NCBI GenBank assembly: GCA_003611955.1 | Contig: RAZE01000003.1 | Span: 1-64,000, forward strand | Direction: 5' to 3' | DNA length: 64,000 nucleotides | Origin: a bacterium 1XD8-76 | Lineage (GTDB): Bacteria > Bacillota > Clostridia > Lachnospirales > Lachnospiraceae | Part shown: one piece after another, positions 34,001 through 40,814 of the stretch | Numbering within the stretch: the first letter of the stretch is position 1 | Layout: every line of letters begins with the position of its first letter | Program-made: the position numbers and the translations under genes | Notes under the pieces: generated by a model | Databases searched by the model: none | Seen by the model: only the letters and a program-made list of their open reading frames with translations | What the model was told of the DNA's origin: nothing

Positions 34001-35297
34001 TGCCGCTGCGATACATCTCCATAAAACCGTCGATATGAGATTTTTGCTGGAACGGATCAACAGGATGGCCGGCCCGGCCCGACAGGAGAACGACCCGGAA
34101 AAATATTTGTCCACCGCTTTTCACGAAGCAGGACATGCCGTGCTGCAAAACTATTTTGGTCTGGAAGTGGATTATGTGACGATCGTATCCAGAGGAATGT
34201 ACGGAGGGTATTCCTCGGCATGGCCGAAATATCACACCGGTCAGGATTTCTTAAATCAGATATGTACCTTCCTTGGGGGCCGCGCTGCCGAGATGATCTA
34301 TCTGGCCAACTCCGGAGAGGATTACAGACAGGGCGTCAATACAGGGGCGGAAAATGATTTACAGAAGGCAGCCCGGATCGCCTATGATTATGTCTGCCGC
34401 TATGGTCTGGACGAGCGTTTTATAGCGATACCCGGAATATTTACTTTGCAGAGCGGCGCCTTCCCTGAGTCCATACTGCCGGAGTCCGAGAAGGAGGCCG
34501 TCTGGACATCCGTAAAGGAGATACTTGCGCAGCAGCAGAAACGTGCGAGAAGATTGCTGAGCGAACGTTGGTCCGAAGTTTTCGCCCTCGCCATCTCGCT
34601 GTTTTCCATGAAAGAACTGGATCACAAAACAGTCACGGAAATTATTGAGAGAAAACTGCCCTATGTGGAGGAGAGCTGTTTTTTGGATTCCGATGATGAC
34701 TACGTGACGGCGACATGGACGGCATCGGAAAGTGAGGAAATTCTTTTGGGATATCCTGTTTATCCTTTCACCCGGATGAGTATACCATCGGAAGAAACAA
34801 ACCTGACATGGTCGGAGGACAGACATTATTATTACGCGGTCAAAACAGCAAGAGAAGGCCTGCATATCCATGAAAAGCTGCAGGATGCTTTCGATGAGGC
34901 GTTTGTGAACCAGGCATACTGCCGCCGGTTTAAAACCAGAAAAGCGGCGCAGGAGTATCTGGAGATGCTGGAGGTGACAGCTTTGCGTCAAAATGGGGAA
35001 TACTTTCTGGGGGTTCGGGCGGATGCTTTCGCCGAAATGACAGACAGTAATATACCGGTAAAATATCTGATGGATCTGAAAGGAGAAAAACTGGAACAAT
35101 GGCAGAAAACAGCGGCCGAAGAGGGAAAGCCTCTGGCGCAGCGCGTGATGGAAGAGGCGGAGATGTTTTTGGAGACATTTGAAAATATCCATATGGTCAT
35201 CCGGATATACGATAAGACGCTCCGGGATGAATTTCTCCGCTGTCTGGACGCCAGGGAAAAGGAAGGATCCGATGGAACGGGCATCGCGAAAATTTAA
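31068..35297 (+). CDS. Giant soluble AAA / receiver-like / AAA / M41 protease
   Basis: A 1409-residue multidomain protein. Residues 1 to about 200 are helical and unknown. A Clp-like AAA module has Walker A GPPGTGKT (247-254) and Walker B VLLFDEIEKA (about 316-325). A middle region has a receiver-like core (DAVLIDLAGG near 590, then IPIIVVSRGE). A second, FtsH-like AAA module has GKPGMGKT (795-802) and CILFIDEFDA (about 850). The M41 peptidase has the zinc motif HEAGH (1019-1023) and the NTGAENDLQKA segment with the third metal ligand. A 200-residue tail of unknown family follows. Both ATP sites and the protease site look intact. No membrane helix is seen, unlike FtsH, so it should act in the cytosol. 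It probably unfolds and degrades proteins; the trigger is unknown. Confidence 0.9.
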   Translation: MNDNDRLRLCVLAHSRDQKIWKTFGYIRKDIRSKYHIPTTPDGIWPAEILYALCILFSLEKTELDRFMSAAEIEKYEVLKTSAEESLRFLAKWDTFPFYEMRKLLEKDFNYINRIVGTFRTTDQTDKTADADQTDFLTKLENETLSAADISEYSVILKLTEMAGGIFFKTQGIRSLIEYYRTKSAESAASKKSLDDILSMKKNLRNQLMKDVRGQDTAVEKFVDGYIRYRLRGKLPGKPAGVFLFAGPPGTGKTYLAEKFVELMADEGYRYKRFDMAAYGSGNSDNITGLVGFERSWRRSEPGLLTGFVKEHPKCVLLFDEIEKACPGVRLLFLSVLEGAVLTDKYYDEQVSFEDAILVFTTNEGKDLYEDNRGANLAALPDSAVMEGLQAPPSQFPPELISRFMSGTIVMFNHLNYFDLSAIFKNSVDNTVRQIRESNDLHIGFRYSWEKLARLYLLSKGSNIDARFVSSNTKKTVENYFLEAMEFIREECFRSLKEWRAVSVSVEPSGEFRKYFEMRYRPRILGYINRSAEVYAGEIPQRYGRSLPQRGLKKLQQRADCVWAETGESFKEFLLNCNWNSEKRKDRFDAVLIDLAGGPGDEDTAEGYACLKSAAEENLDIPIIVVSRGEAAKKKTQASLAEQGATDFVRGIWCDPQDTVKNDPDIHRCEDREEKILALDWKELKNIFDGQHFVRMAAELVRKGERLSSEVTYRYKKGSGELEICFGGLCAKPATVESAASRRLDKKYLLVDRPRVSFEEIYGNKEAKEEVKRCIDNIRHPERYTKLMTGILLYGKPGMGKTMFGKAMAYESHAAFISVVGSDFLNGNGVSKMEEVFQTARRRARRDKACILFIDEFDAISKDRGGRLEHYQEIVLEKFLKEMDGLETDNRGVYVVGATNYPLENLDRAVTRRFSVRIPFPYPAMEERFTYLKNILNKNKQTKHISDSDIKTLNRMMLTFGDRIRSYAEIGTFIEESIAAAIHLHKTVDMRFLLERINRMAGPARQENDPEKYLSTAFHEAGHAVLQNYFGLEVDYVTIVSRGMYGGYSSAWPKYHTGQDFLNQICTFLGGRAAEMIYLANSGEDYRQGVNTGAENDLQKAARIAYDYVCRYGLDERFIAIPGIFTLQSGAFPESILPESEKEAVWTSVKEILAQQQKRARRLLSERWSEVFALAISLFSMKELDHKTVTEIIERKLPYVEESCFLDSDDDYVTATWTASESEEILLGYPVYPFTRMSIPSEETNLTWSEDRHYYYAVKTAREGLHIHEKLQDAFDEAFVNQAYCRRFKTRKAAQEYLEMLEVTALRQNGEYFLGVRADAFAEMTDSNIPVKYLMDLKGEKLEQWQKTAAEEGKPLAQRVMEEAEMFLETFENIHMVIRIYDKTLRDEFLRCLDAREKEGSDGTGIAKI

Positions 35298-35325
35298 GTT
35301 GTAATGTATATAGGTAGACATTAGA

Positions 35326-35360
35326 GCCGATCTGAGAGACAGTTTTCAGATCGGCTTTTT
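35326..35360 (+). terminator. Terminator of the AAA/M41 gene
   Basis: GCCGATCTGA (35326-35335) pairs perfectly with TCAGATCGGC (35346-35355), followed by TTTTT. Confidence 0.9.
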
Positions 35361-35383
35361 ACTTTGTCTAAAAAACCGGGATA

Positions 35384-35425
35384 ATTTGTAAAAATTACAA
35401 ATCAACAAAGACTTCCTGATATACT
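35384..35425 (+). promoter_or_regulatory. Island operator copy C with TATACT promoter
   Basis: ATTTGTAAAAATTACAAAT (35384-35402) is the exact reverse complement of copy A. TATACT (35420-35425) follows after 17 bp and, as in copy A, no -35 hexamer is present. The leader to the clpP ATG holds a small hairpin (GGTCTT with AAGACC, about 35480-35496) and an AGGAGG ribosome site. Confidence 0.75.
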
Positions 35426-35521
35426 ATCCCGTGTAAGGCGCACATCACGAAAAACAAAACGGCCGGCCGAAGAGAAATGGTCTTCGGGAAAGACCTGTCA
35501 TGTAAGAGAGGAGGAATCATT

Positions 35522-36118
35522 ATGTATATCGCAAACGAAGCAAGAATCATCAAAGAATCATCCCACGGCTACGATCTCATTCCCATCCAGGATGAGATGC
35601 TGTCCCACCGGGAGGTAGAGCTGGTGGGGGAGGTGAACGCGGACTCGGTAAATGCCCTGATCCGCCAGCTGCGCTACCTGCAGAGTAAGGACCCGGAAAG
35701 TCCGATCACCCTGTATATCAACAGTCCGGGAGGCAGCGTGGACAGCGGCATGGCGCTCTACGATGTGATGCAGGCGGTGAGCTGTCCCGTCCGGACAGTC
35801 TGCGTGGGGTTGGCGGCCTCCATGGCGGCTCTGCTCTTTGTCTCCGGCAGCAGACGCGACATGCTGCCCCACAGCCGCATCATGATCCACGACCCGCTGA
35901 TTCCTCAGACCGGCGGCAGCGCCCTGAAACTGAAAGCGATCAGCGACGACCTGATGGAGACAAGACAGATCATCGCCGCGGTCATCGCGGAGCACTCCGG
36001 CAAAAGCATGGAGGATATTCTGGCAAAGACCGCCACCGACAGCTACTTCCGCGCGGAGGAGGCCGTCGAGTTCGGCCTGGCGGATCACATTATCACAAGT
36101 CTGGCGGAAAGCCATTGA
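35522..36118 (+). CDS. clpP: ClpP-family serine protease
   Basis: A 198-residue ClpP. The catalytic triad is conserved: Ser in GLAASMAALL (about residue 100), His in SRIMIHDPL (about 124) and Asp in TATDSYFRAEEA (about 173). The LYINSPGGSVDSGMALYDVMQ segment lines the chamber. ClpP normally needs a Clp ATPase to feed it substrates; no clpX, clpA or clpC is here. It heads an operon with a VirD4-like ATPase under the island palindrome, so it is probably a specialised second copy, not the housekeeping enzyme. ATG 35522 has AGGAGG upstream; the frame extends to 35477 without a ribosome site. Confidence 0.93.
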   Translation: MYIANEARIIKESSHGYDLIPIQDEMLSHREVELVGEVNADSVNALIRQLRYLQSKDPESPITLYINSPGGSVDSGMALYDVMQAVSCPVRTVCVGLAASMAALLFVSGSRRDMLPHSRIMIHDPLIPQTGGSALKLKAISDDLMETRQIIAAVIAEHSGKSMEDILAKTATDSYFRAEEAVEFGLADHIITSLAESH

Positions 36119-36132
36119 GAAAGGAGAACAAC

Positions 36133-37422
36133 ATGTATTATCCCGTAAAATCCAAACGTATCCTTGCGAAGGACATCTTCGCTGACAACAACACCTGGGC
36201 CACAGGGCTCAACAACAACGACCTGATCATCGGTCCTGCCGGCGCCGGAAAGACCAGAGGCTATGTGACGCCGAACATCCTCCATACACAGGAGAATCTG
36301 GTCATCGCCGACACCAAGGGAAACCTCCGGAAGAAGTACGGCGGGCACCTGGAAAAGAGGGGCTACACCGTCATGCATCTGGATTTCACAGATGTGGCCG
36401 CCACTTCCTTCGGTTATAATCCCCTGTCCTACATCCGGAAGTGTTCGGACAGCGAATTAAACCGGGACGGCGATAGTTATAATGAGCAGGATATCAAGAA
36501 GGTGGCACAGGCGATCTGTCCGGTCCAGAGCCAGAAAGATCCCTTCTGGGATGTTGCGGCTCAGATGTATCTGGAGGCGATCCTGCTCTTTATCATGAAC
36601 GAGCTGCCCGAAGAACAGCATGATCTGTGCGAAGCCTACACCTTCCTCGCCAACATGAACAGTGAGGAGCTGGAAAATATGATCGAGGAGGAAATCACTA
36701 CGAATCCGAACAGCGCTTTCTCGCGAAAGATCCGGATGATCCGGCAGAACGCAAGGGCGGAGAGGATGGACGCCAGCATCAAGGGTATTCTTGCCCAGCA
36801 TCTGGATGTGGTGGCCTACTCCGGCGTGAAAAGGATGTTCCGCATGGAGCCCCAGGTGGATCTGGACGCCTTCCTGCATGGAAAGACGGCACTGTTTTTA
36901 TCTGTCAGCGATTCCGACCGCAGCCAGGATATCCTGATCAACCTCTTCTACACACAGGCGCTGCAGTACCTCATGGCAGCTGCAGACCGTCTGCCGGACA
37001 GCAGGCTCCCGATCCCGGTGCGCTTCATCCTGGATGACTTCAGCACCAACACGGTGATCCCGGATTTCGACAAGATCATCTCCGTGATCCGCTCCCGGGA
37101 GATCTACGTGAGCCTGATCGTCCAGAGCCTCTCCCAGCTGGAGGGCCTCTACGATCACGCCAGGGCGCAGACCATTATCAACAACTGCGACCACTGTCTG
37201 TATCTGGGCGGAGCGGACACCCAGACGGCCCGGTACTTTGCCGAAAAGTTTAACTGCCAGGTCTCCACGGTCTTAAATCTTCCGCTGGACAGCATGTTCA
37301 TTTTCACCCGCGGCAGTGAGCCAAGGCGGGCACAGAAGTATGATCTGGAACGCGATAAGATTTACAGCAGTCTGAGGCGGGCGCAGGAGAGACGCCCGGA
37401 AGGGAGGGACTATGAAAAATAA
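36133..37422 (+). CDS. Soluble VirD4/TraG-like ATPase
   Basis: A 429-residue member of the type IV coupling-protein (VirD4/TraG) family. It has Walker A GPAGAGKT (about residues 34-41), TKGNLRKKYG, and the Walker B region RFILDDFSTNTVIPDFDK (about 302-319). There the usual D-E pair reads D-D. The IRSREIYVSLIVQSLSQLEGLY motif follows. Coupling proteins carry N-terminal membrane helices; this one has none, so it should be cytosolic. No relaxase or type IV secretion genes are near. It lies 14 bp behind clpP and overlaps the next gene by 11 bp. It may act as a hexameric motor on DNA, RNA or protein within this system. Confidence 0.88.
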   Translation: MYYPVKSKRILAKDIFADNNTWATGLNNNDLIIGPAGAGKTRGYVTPNILHTQENLVIADTKGNLRKKYGGHLEKRGYTVMHLDFTDVAATSFGYNPLSYIRKCSDSELNRDGDSYNEQDIKKVAQAICPVQSQKDPFWDVAAQMYLEAILLFIMNELPEEQHDLCEAYTFLANMNSEELENMIEEEITTNPNSAFSRKIRMIRQNARAERMDASIKGILAQHLDVVAYSGVKRMFRMEPQVDLDAFLHGKTALFLSVSDSDRSQDILINLFYTQALQYLMAAADRLPDSRLPIPVRFILDDFSTNTVIPDFDKIISVIRSREIYVSLIVQSLSQLEGLYDHARAQTIINNCDHCLYLGGADTQTARYFAEKFNCQVSTVLNLPLDSMFIFTRGSEPRRAQKYDLERDKIYSSLRRAQERRPEGRDYEK

Positions 37423-38380
37423 GGGCAGAACGCTGCTGCCGCTGACAGAACGCCTGGATCTGGCATCCAGATCCAGGGCGGTTTCGCCCGAGGCCGCCGC
37501 CAAACTGGTACAACGCTTTTCCGACATCCGCGCACAGTGGCTCTTTTTCGGAAATGCCGATGTGGAGATCCTGAGTGGACTGACCGGAAGATTCTGGGAG
37601 CATCCGGCTGTGGACATGAGCACTTACCGTGGTTTCTGCCACAGCTTTCGGCTGGCAGTAAATTACGACAACGACTTCTTTCCGCCCCCCTATATCCCGA
37701 AGAGAAGCGACAACGCGTATGAACCGGTCTGGGGCGTCACGACAAACAACGCCATGGTCATGCTGGGACTGATGCTGCTTGACCACGCCAGAGGCCAATT
37801 GATACCCAGGGACTTTTACCACTGCATGCGGATGACCCTCAGACAGTATCTGGATGCCCTGGTGGATCTGAGTTTCCGGAAGGACGGGACACAGGATCCG
37901 TTCCGGAGCAACACCTGGCAGTTTTGGAGAGAGGTGTTCCTGAAGGACTATGACGGTTCAAAGCCTCTGGCGGAGGCGCTCACGGACATCCTGAAACGCT
38001 ACCTTACCGCATGGCAGGAGTTCCACCGTCTGGATCATATCCTCCGCTGTACGGACGATCTCTCCTGCTATCTGGAAAACGAGAGAATCGGCGATCCCGC
38101 GGAGGCGGACCTGCCCGATCCCGGCAGCGAAAACGTCGCCCCGGGGGTGCTGCGCAGCCAGTTCTTCCTGTCAGAGCGCGACTACCGTCCGGAGGCTCTG
38201 AGGGCGCTGGCCGAAAAATCGTCCTCCGCGGAGCTCCGGGAGCTCCTGGAAAAGTATATCTCCGAAGAGAGACTGGCTTATGCCATGCGGGAGATCAATA
38301 TGGCGGTGACAGACCTGTATCTTCTCTGGGTGGAGCCCTATCTGCAGATGGAGGAATATCACTATGAAAGACATTTGTAA
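37412..38380 (+). CDS. Hypothetical helical protein of the clpP operon
   Basis: A 322-residue soluble protein with no recognised family, mainly helical and rich in Arg, Leu, Trp and Phe. Notable segments are WLFFGNADVEIL, NNAMVMLGLMLLDHARGQLIP (about residues 112-132), NTWQFWREVFLKDYDG and a C-terminal AMREINMAVTDLYLLWVEPYL. No catalytic motif is visible. Its start overlaps the VirD4-like gene by 11 bp with a GGAAGGGAGG site, so the three proteins are likely made together. It could be an adaptor or regulator of the motor or protease. Confidence 0.75.
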   Translation: MKNKGRTLLPLTERLDLASRSRAVSPEAAAKLVQRFSDIRAQWLFFGNADVEILSGLTGRFWEHPAVDMSTYRGFCHSFRLAVNYDNDFFPPPYIPKRSDNAYEPVWGVTTNNAMVMLGLMLLDHARGQLIPRDFYHCMRMTLRQYLDALVDLSFRKDGTQDPFRSNTWQFWREVFLKDYDGSKPLAEALTDILKRYLTAWQEFHRLDHILRCTDDLSCYLENERIGDPAEADLPDPGSENVAPGVLRSQFFLSERDYRPEALRALAEKSSSAELRELLEKYISEERLAYAMREINMAVTDLYLLWVEPYLQMEEYHYERHL

Positions 38381-38513
38381 AAATCCACACTCTTTTCAAC
38401 TCAGGGAAAATATGTTAGACTATGTATATTGTGTTGCGGCGGCGGGCATCCTGGGATCTGCCGGGGAACACAGCGTGTCATTGCAACGGAAATACTGCGG
38501 AAAGGGGGAAATT

Positions 38514-38987
38514 ATGAGTAAAATTTTTAAATTTCATAATGATGTGGATACGGATCAGATCATCGCGTCACAGTATCTGCTTTTGCCGAGTGTTGAGGAT
38601 ATGAAAGGGTACACCTTTGAATCGCTGGACGGGGAGTTCGCCGGGAAGGTGAAGCCGGGCGATATCATTGCGGCTGGCGAAAATTTCGGCTGCGGTTCAT
38701 CGAGGGAGCAGGCGCCGAGTGTGTTAAAAGCGCTGGGTGTCAAGGCTGTTGTGGCAAAGTCCTTCGCCCGGATCTTTTACAGGAACGCGATCAATATTGG
38801 ACTGCCGGTGCTTGTCAGCAAGGACTTTTACGATGCAGCGAAGGCGGAGGGGGACGCGCAGCTCGATCTGGCGGAAGGGACGATCGAGTTTGAGGGCGTC
38901 ACTTACACCTGCACGAAGCTTCCGCCCTATATGCAGAACATACTGAACCAGGGCGGGCTGATCGCATCGTTAAACAAGAATAGATGA
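38514..38987 (+). CDS. leuD: Isopropylmalate-isomerase-family small subunit (copy 1)
   Basis: A 157-residue swivel-domain subunit of the aconitase superfamily, with FHNDVDTDQIIASQYL at the N-terminus, FGCGSSREQAP (about residues 60-70) binding substrate phosphate/carboxylate, and SFARIFYRNAINIGLP. ATG 38514 has GGGGGA upstream; the frame is open to 38364 but without a ribosome site. It pairs with the large subunit 47 bp downstream. A second, distinct pair follows, so the assignment of which pair acts on isopropylmalate is open. Confidence 0.88.
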   Translation: MSKIFKFHNDVDTDQIIASQYLLLPSVEDMKGYTFESLDGEFAGKVKPGDIIAAGENFGCGSSREQAPSVLKALGVKAVVAKSFARIFYRNAINIGLPVLVSKDFYDAAKAEGDAQLDLAEGTIEFEGVTYTCTKLPPYMQNILNQGGLIASLNKNR

Positions 38988-39034
38988 GCCGGCAGGCGAA
39001 CCTGTTCCCGTAAAATAGATCGGAGGAATAAATA

Positions 39035-40285
39035 ATGGGCATGACAATAGGAGAGAAGATCATAGCGAGGGCGGCAGGGGTGCCCTGTGTAAAGCCCGGC
39101 GAGATACATACGGTGGATGTGGACTATCTGATGAGCAACGACGGTACGACGCATCTGACCATCGATATGTTTAACAATCAGTTGAAAAATCCGAGGATCG
39201 CGGACAAGGATAAGGTGGTGTTTATCATCGACCACAATATTCCGGCGGAGAATCCGAAGACCGCGGCGGCTCACAAAAAGATGCGGGAGTTTGCGAAAAA
39301 GTATGACATCGCTTTCTACGAGGGGAAGGGCGTCTGCCATCAGATCATGCTGGAGGATTTTGTGGAGCCGGGACAGTTTATCATGGGGGCGGATTCCCAC
39401 ACCTGTTCTTACGGGGCGGTGGGCGCTTTCGGGACCGGGATCGGCTGCACGGACTTTCTGTATGCCATGGTGACCGGTAAGTCCTGGGTGCTTGTGCCGG
39501 AGACGATCCGCTTTAATCTGACCGGGAAGTTCAGGGAGGGCGTCTATCCGAGGGATCTGATCCTGACGATCATCGGAGATATCGGCGCCAACGGCTGCAA
39601 TTATAAGATCGTGGAGTTCGCGGGCGAGGGTGTCCACGGCTTAAGCGTGAACGACAGGTTCGTGCTCTGCAATCTGGCGGTGGAGGCCGGCGCAAAGACC
39701 GGCATCGTGGAGCCGGATGAGAAAGTTGTGGAATTTATGAAGGAGCATGGAAGAAGATATGACAATCTGTATCAGAGCGATGCGGACGCTTCTTTTATGC
39801 AGGTATATGAGTATGATCTCTCGAAGATAGAGCCGGTGGTTGCAGAGCCGCATTTCGTGGACAATGTGAAGCCTTTGGCTCAGATGGACGAGGTCAGGAT
39901 CGACGAGGCGTTCTTAGGTTCCTGCAACAACGGGCGGATCGATGAGCTGCGGGTGGCGGCTTCCATCCTGAAGGGGAGAAAAGTGCACCCGGATGTGCGT
40001 TTCCTGATCGCGCCGGCGTCCAACAGCGTCTATCTGCAGGCGTTGGAGGAGGGGCTTGTGGATATCTTCCTGGAGGCGGGTGCGATGATGATGAATCCCA
40101 ACTGCTCCGTCTGCTGGGGAAGCTGTCAGGGCGTGATCGGGGAGGGGGAGGTATTGATCTCCACCGGCACGAGAAACTTTAAGGGGCGTGCGGGACACAA
40201 GGACTCGAAGGTGTATCTGGCCTCGGCGGCGACGGTGACGGCTTCGGCGGTCGCGGGGAAGATCGTGGGGCCGGAGAAGTTGTAA
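39035..40285 (+). CDS. leuC: Isopropylmalate-isomerase-family large subunit (copy 1)
   Basis: A 416-residue 4Fe-4S dehydratase subunit. It keeps ADSHTCSYGAVGAFGTGIG, a first cluster cysteine in GSCNNGRIDEL, and the other two in NCSVCWGSCQGV (C-x2-C), plus NFKGRAGHKDS near the end. The usual GSCTNGR motif reads GSCNNGR, and the second motif lacks the common G-P-C-L-G form. It may isomerise 2-isopropylmalate, or a related substrate such as citramalate, homocitrate or dimethylmalate. It has a GGAGGAATAA ribosome site. Confidence 0.85.
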   Translation: MGMTIGEKIIARAAGVPCVKPGEIHTVDVDYLMSNDGTTHLTIDMFNNQLKNPRIADKDKVVFIIDHNIPAENPKTAAAHKKMREFAKKYDIAFYEGKGVCHQIMLEDFVEPGQFIMGADSHTCSYGAVGAFGTGIGCTDFLYAMVTGKSWVLVPETIRFNLTGKFREGVYPRDLILTIIGDIGANGCNYKIVEFAGEGVHGLSVNDRFVLCNLAVEAGAKTGIVEPDEKVVEFMKEHGRRYDNLYQSDADASFMQVYEYDLSKIEPVVAEPHFVDNVKPLAQMDEVRIDEAFLGSCNNGRIDELRVAASILKGRKVHPDVRFLIAPASNSVYLQALEEGLVDIFLEAGAMMMNPNCSVCWGSCQGVIGEGEVLISTGTRNFKGRAGHKDSKVYLASAATVTASAVAGKIVGPEKL

Positions 40286-40323
40286 AAACGGGAAAGCCTG
40301 AATAAGATAGGAGAGTATGATAT

Positions 40324-40812
40324 ATGACACAGTTTACAGGAAAAGTATGGCTCCTGGGTGATGACATCGACACGGATATCATCATTCCGACGGAGTATCT
40401 GGCGCTGCCGGGCGTGGAGGATATGAAGAAATATGCGTTCTCGCCGCTGAGGGAGGAGCTGGCGGGACAGATTGAGGAAGGCGATATCATCGTGGCCGGG
40501 AAGAATTTCGGCTGCGGCTCATCCAGGGAACAGGCGCCGGAGATCATCAAGCATCTCGGGGTGCGCTGTGTGATCGCCAAATCCTTTGCGCGGATCTTTT
40601 TCCGAAATGCCATCAACAACGGGCTTTTGCTGATCGAAAATCAGGAGCTGCGGGACCATGTGGCGGAAGGGGATGTCATTACCGTGACGATGGGCGAGAA
40701 GATCCTGGCGGGCGGCAGGGAATACCCGATCGCGTCCCTGCCGGAGAATCTGATGGATATTTTGAACGCGGGCGGCCTGGTGAAGGCGATGCAGGCGAGA
40801 AACGGGGTGTGA
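40324..40812 (+). CDS. leuD: Isopropylmalate-isomerase-family small subunit (copy 2)
   Basis: A 162-residue small subunit, clearly paralogous to copy 1: LGDDIDTDIIIPTEYLAL, FGCGSSREQAPEIIKHLGV and SFARIFFRNAINNGLLL. It carries a longer N-terminus and keeps all visible substrate-binding residues. The ribosome site is AGGAGAGT. It is followed at once by its large subunit, whose GTG option overlaps this stop codon by four bases, so the two chains are translationally coupled. Confidence 0.87.
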   Translation: MTQFTGKVWLLGDDIDTDIIIPTEYLALPGVEDMKKYAFSPLREELAGQIEEGDIIVAGKNFGCGSSREQAPEIIKHLGVRCVIAKSFARIFFRNAINNGLLLIENQELRDHVAEGDVITVTMGEKILAGGREYPIASLPENLMDILNAGGLVKAMQARNGV

Positions 40813-40814
40813 GC

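Noticed and set aside
36133..37422. VirD4-like gene as evidence of an integrative conjugative element
   Set aside because: No relaxase, VirB4, mating-pore or integrase gene and no attachment repeats are seen within 20 kb either side, and the protein lacks membrane helices.
38373..38391. A fourth island-operator-like site ahead of the leu-type genes
   Set aside because: Only the left half (ATTTGTAAAAAT) matches; five positions differ in the other arm. It overlaps the stop codon of the gene at 37412, and no TATACT stands at the spacing of copies A and C.
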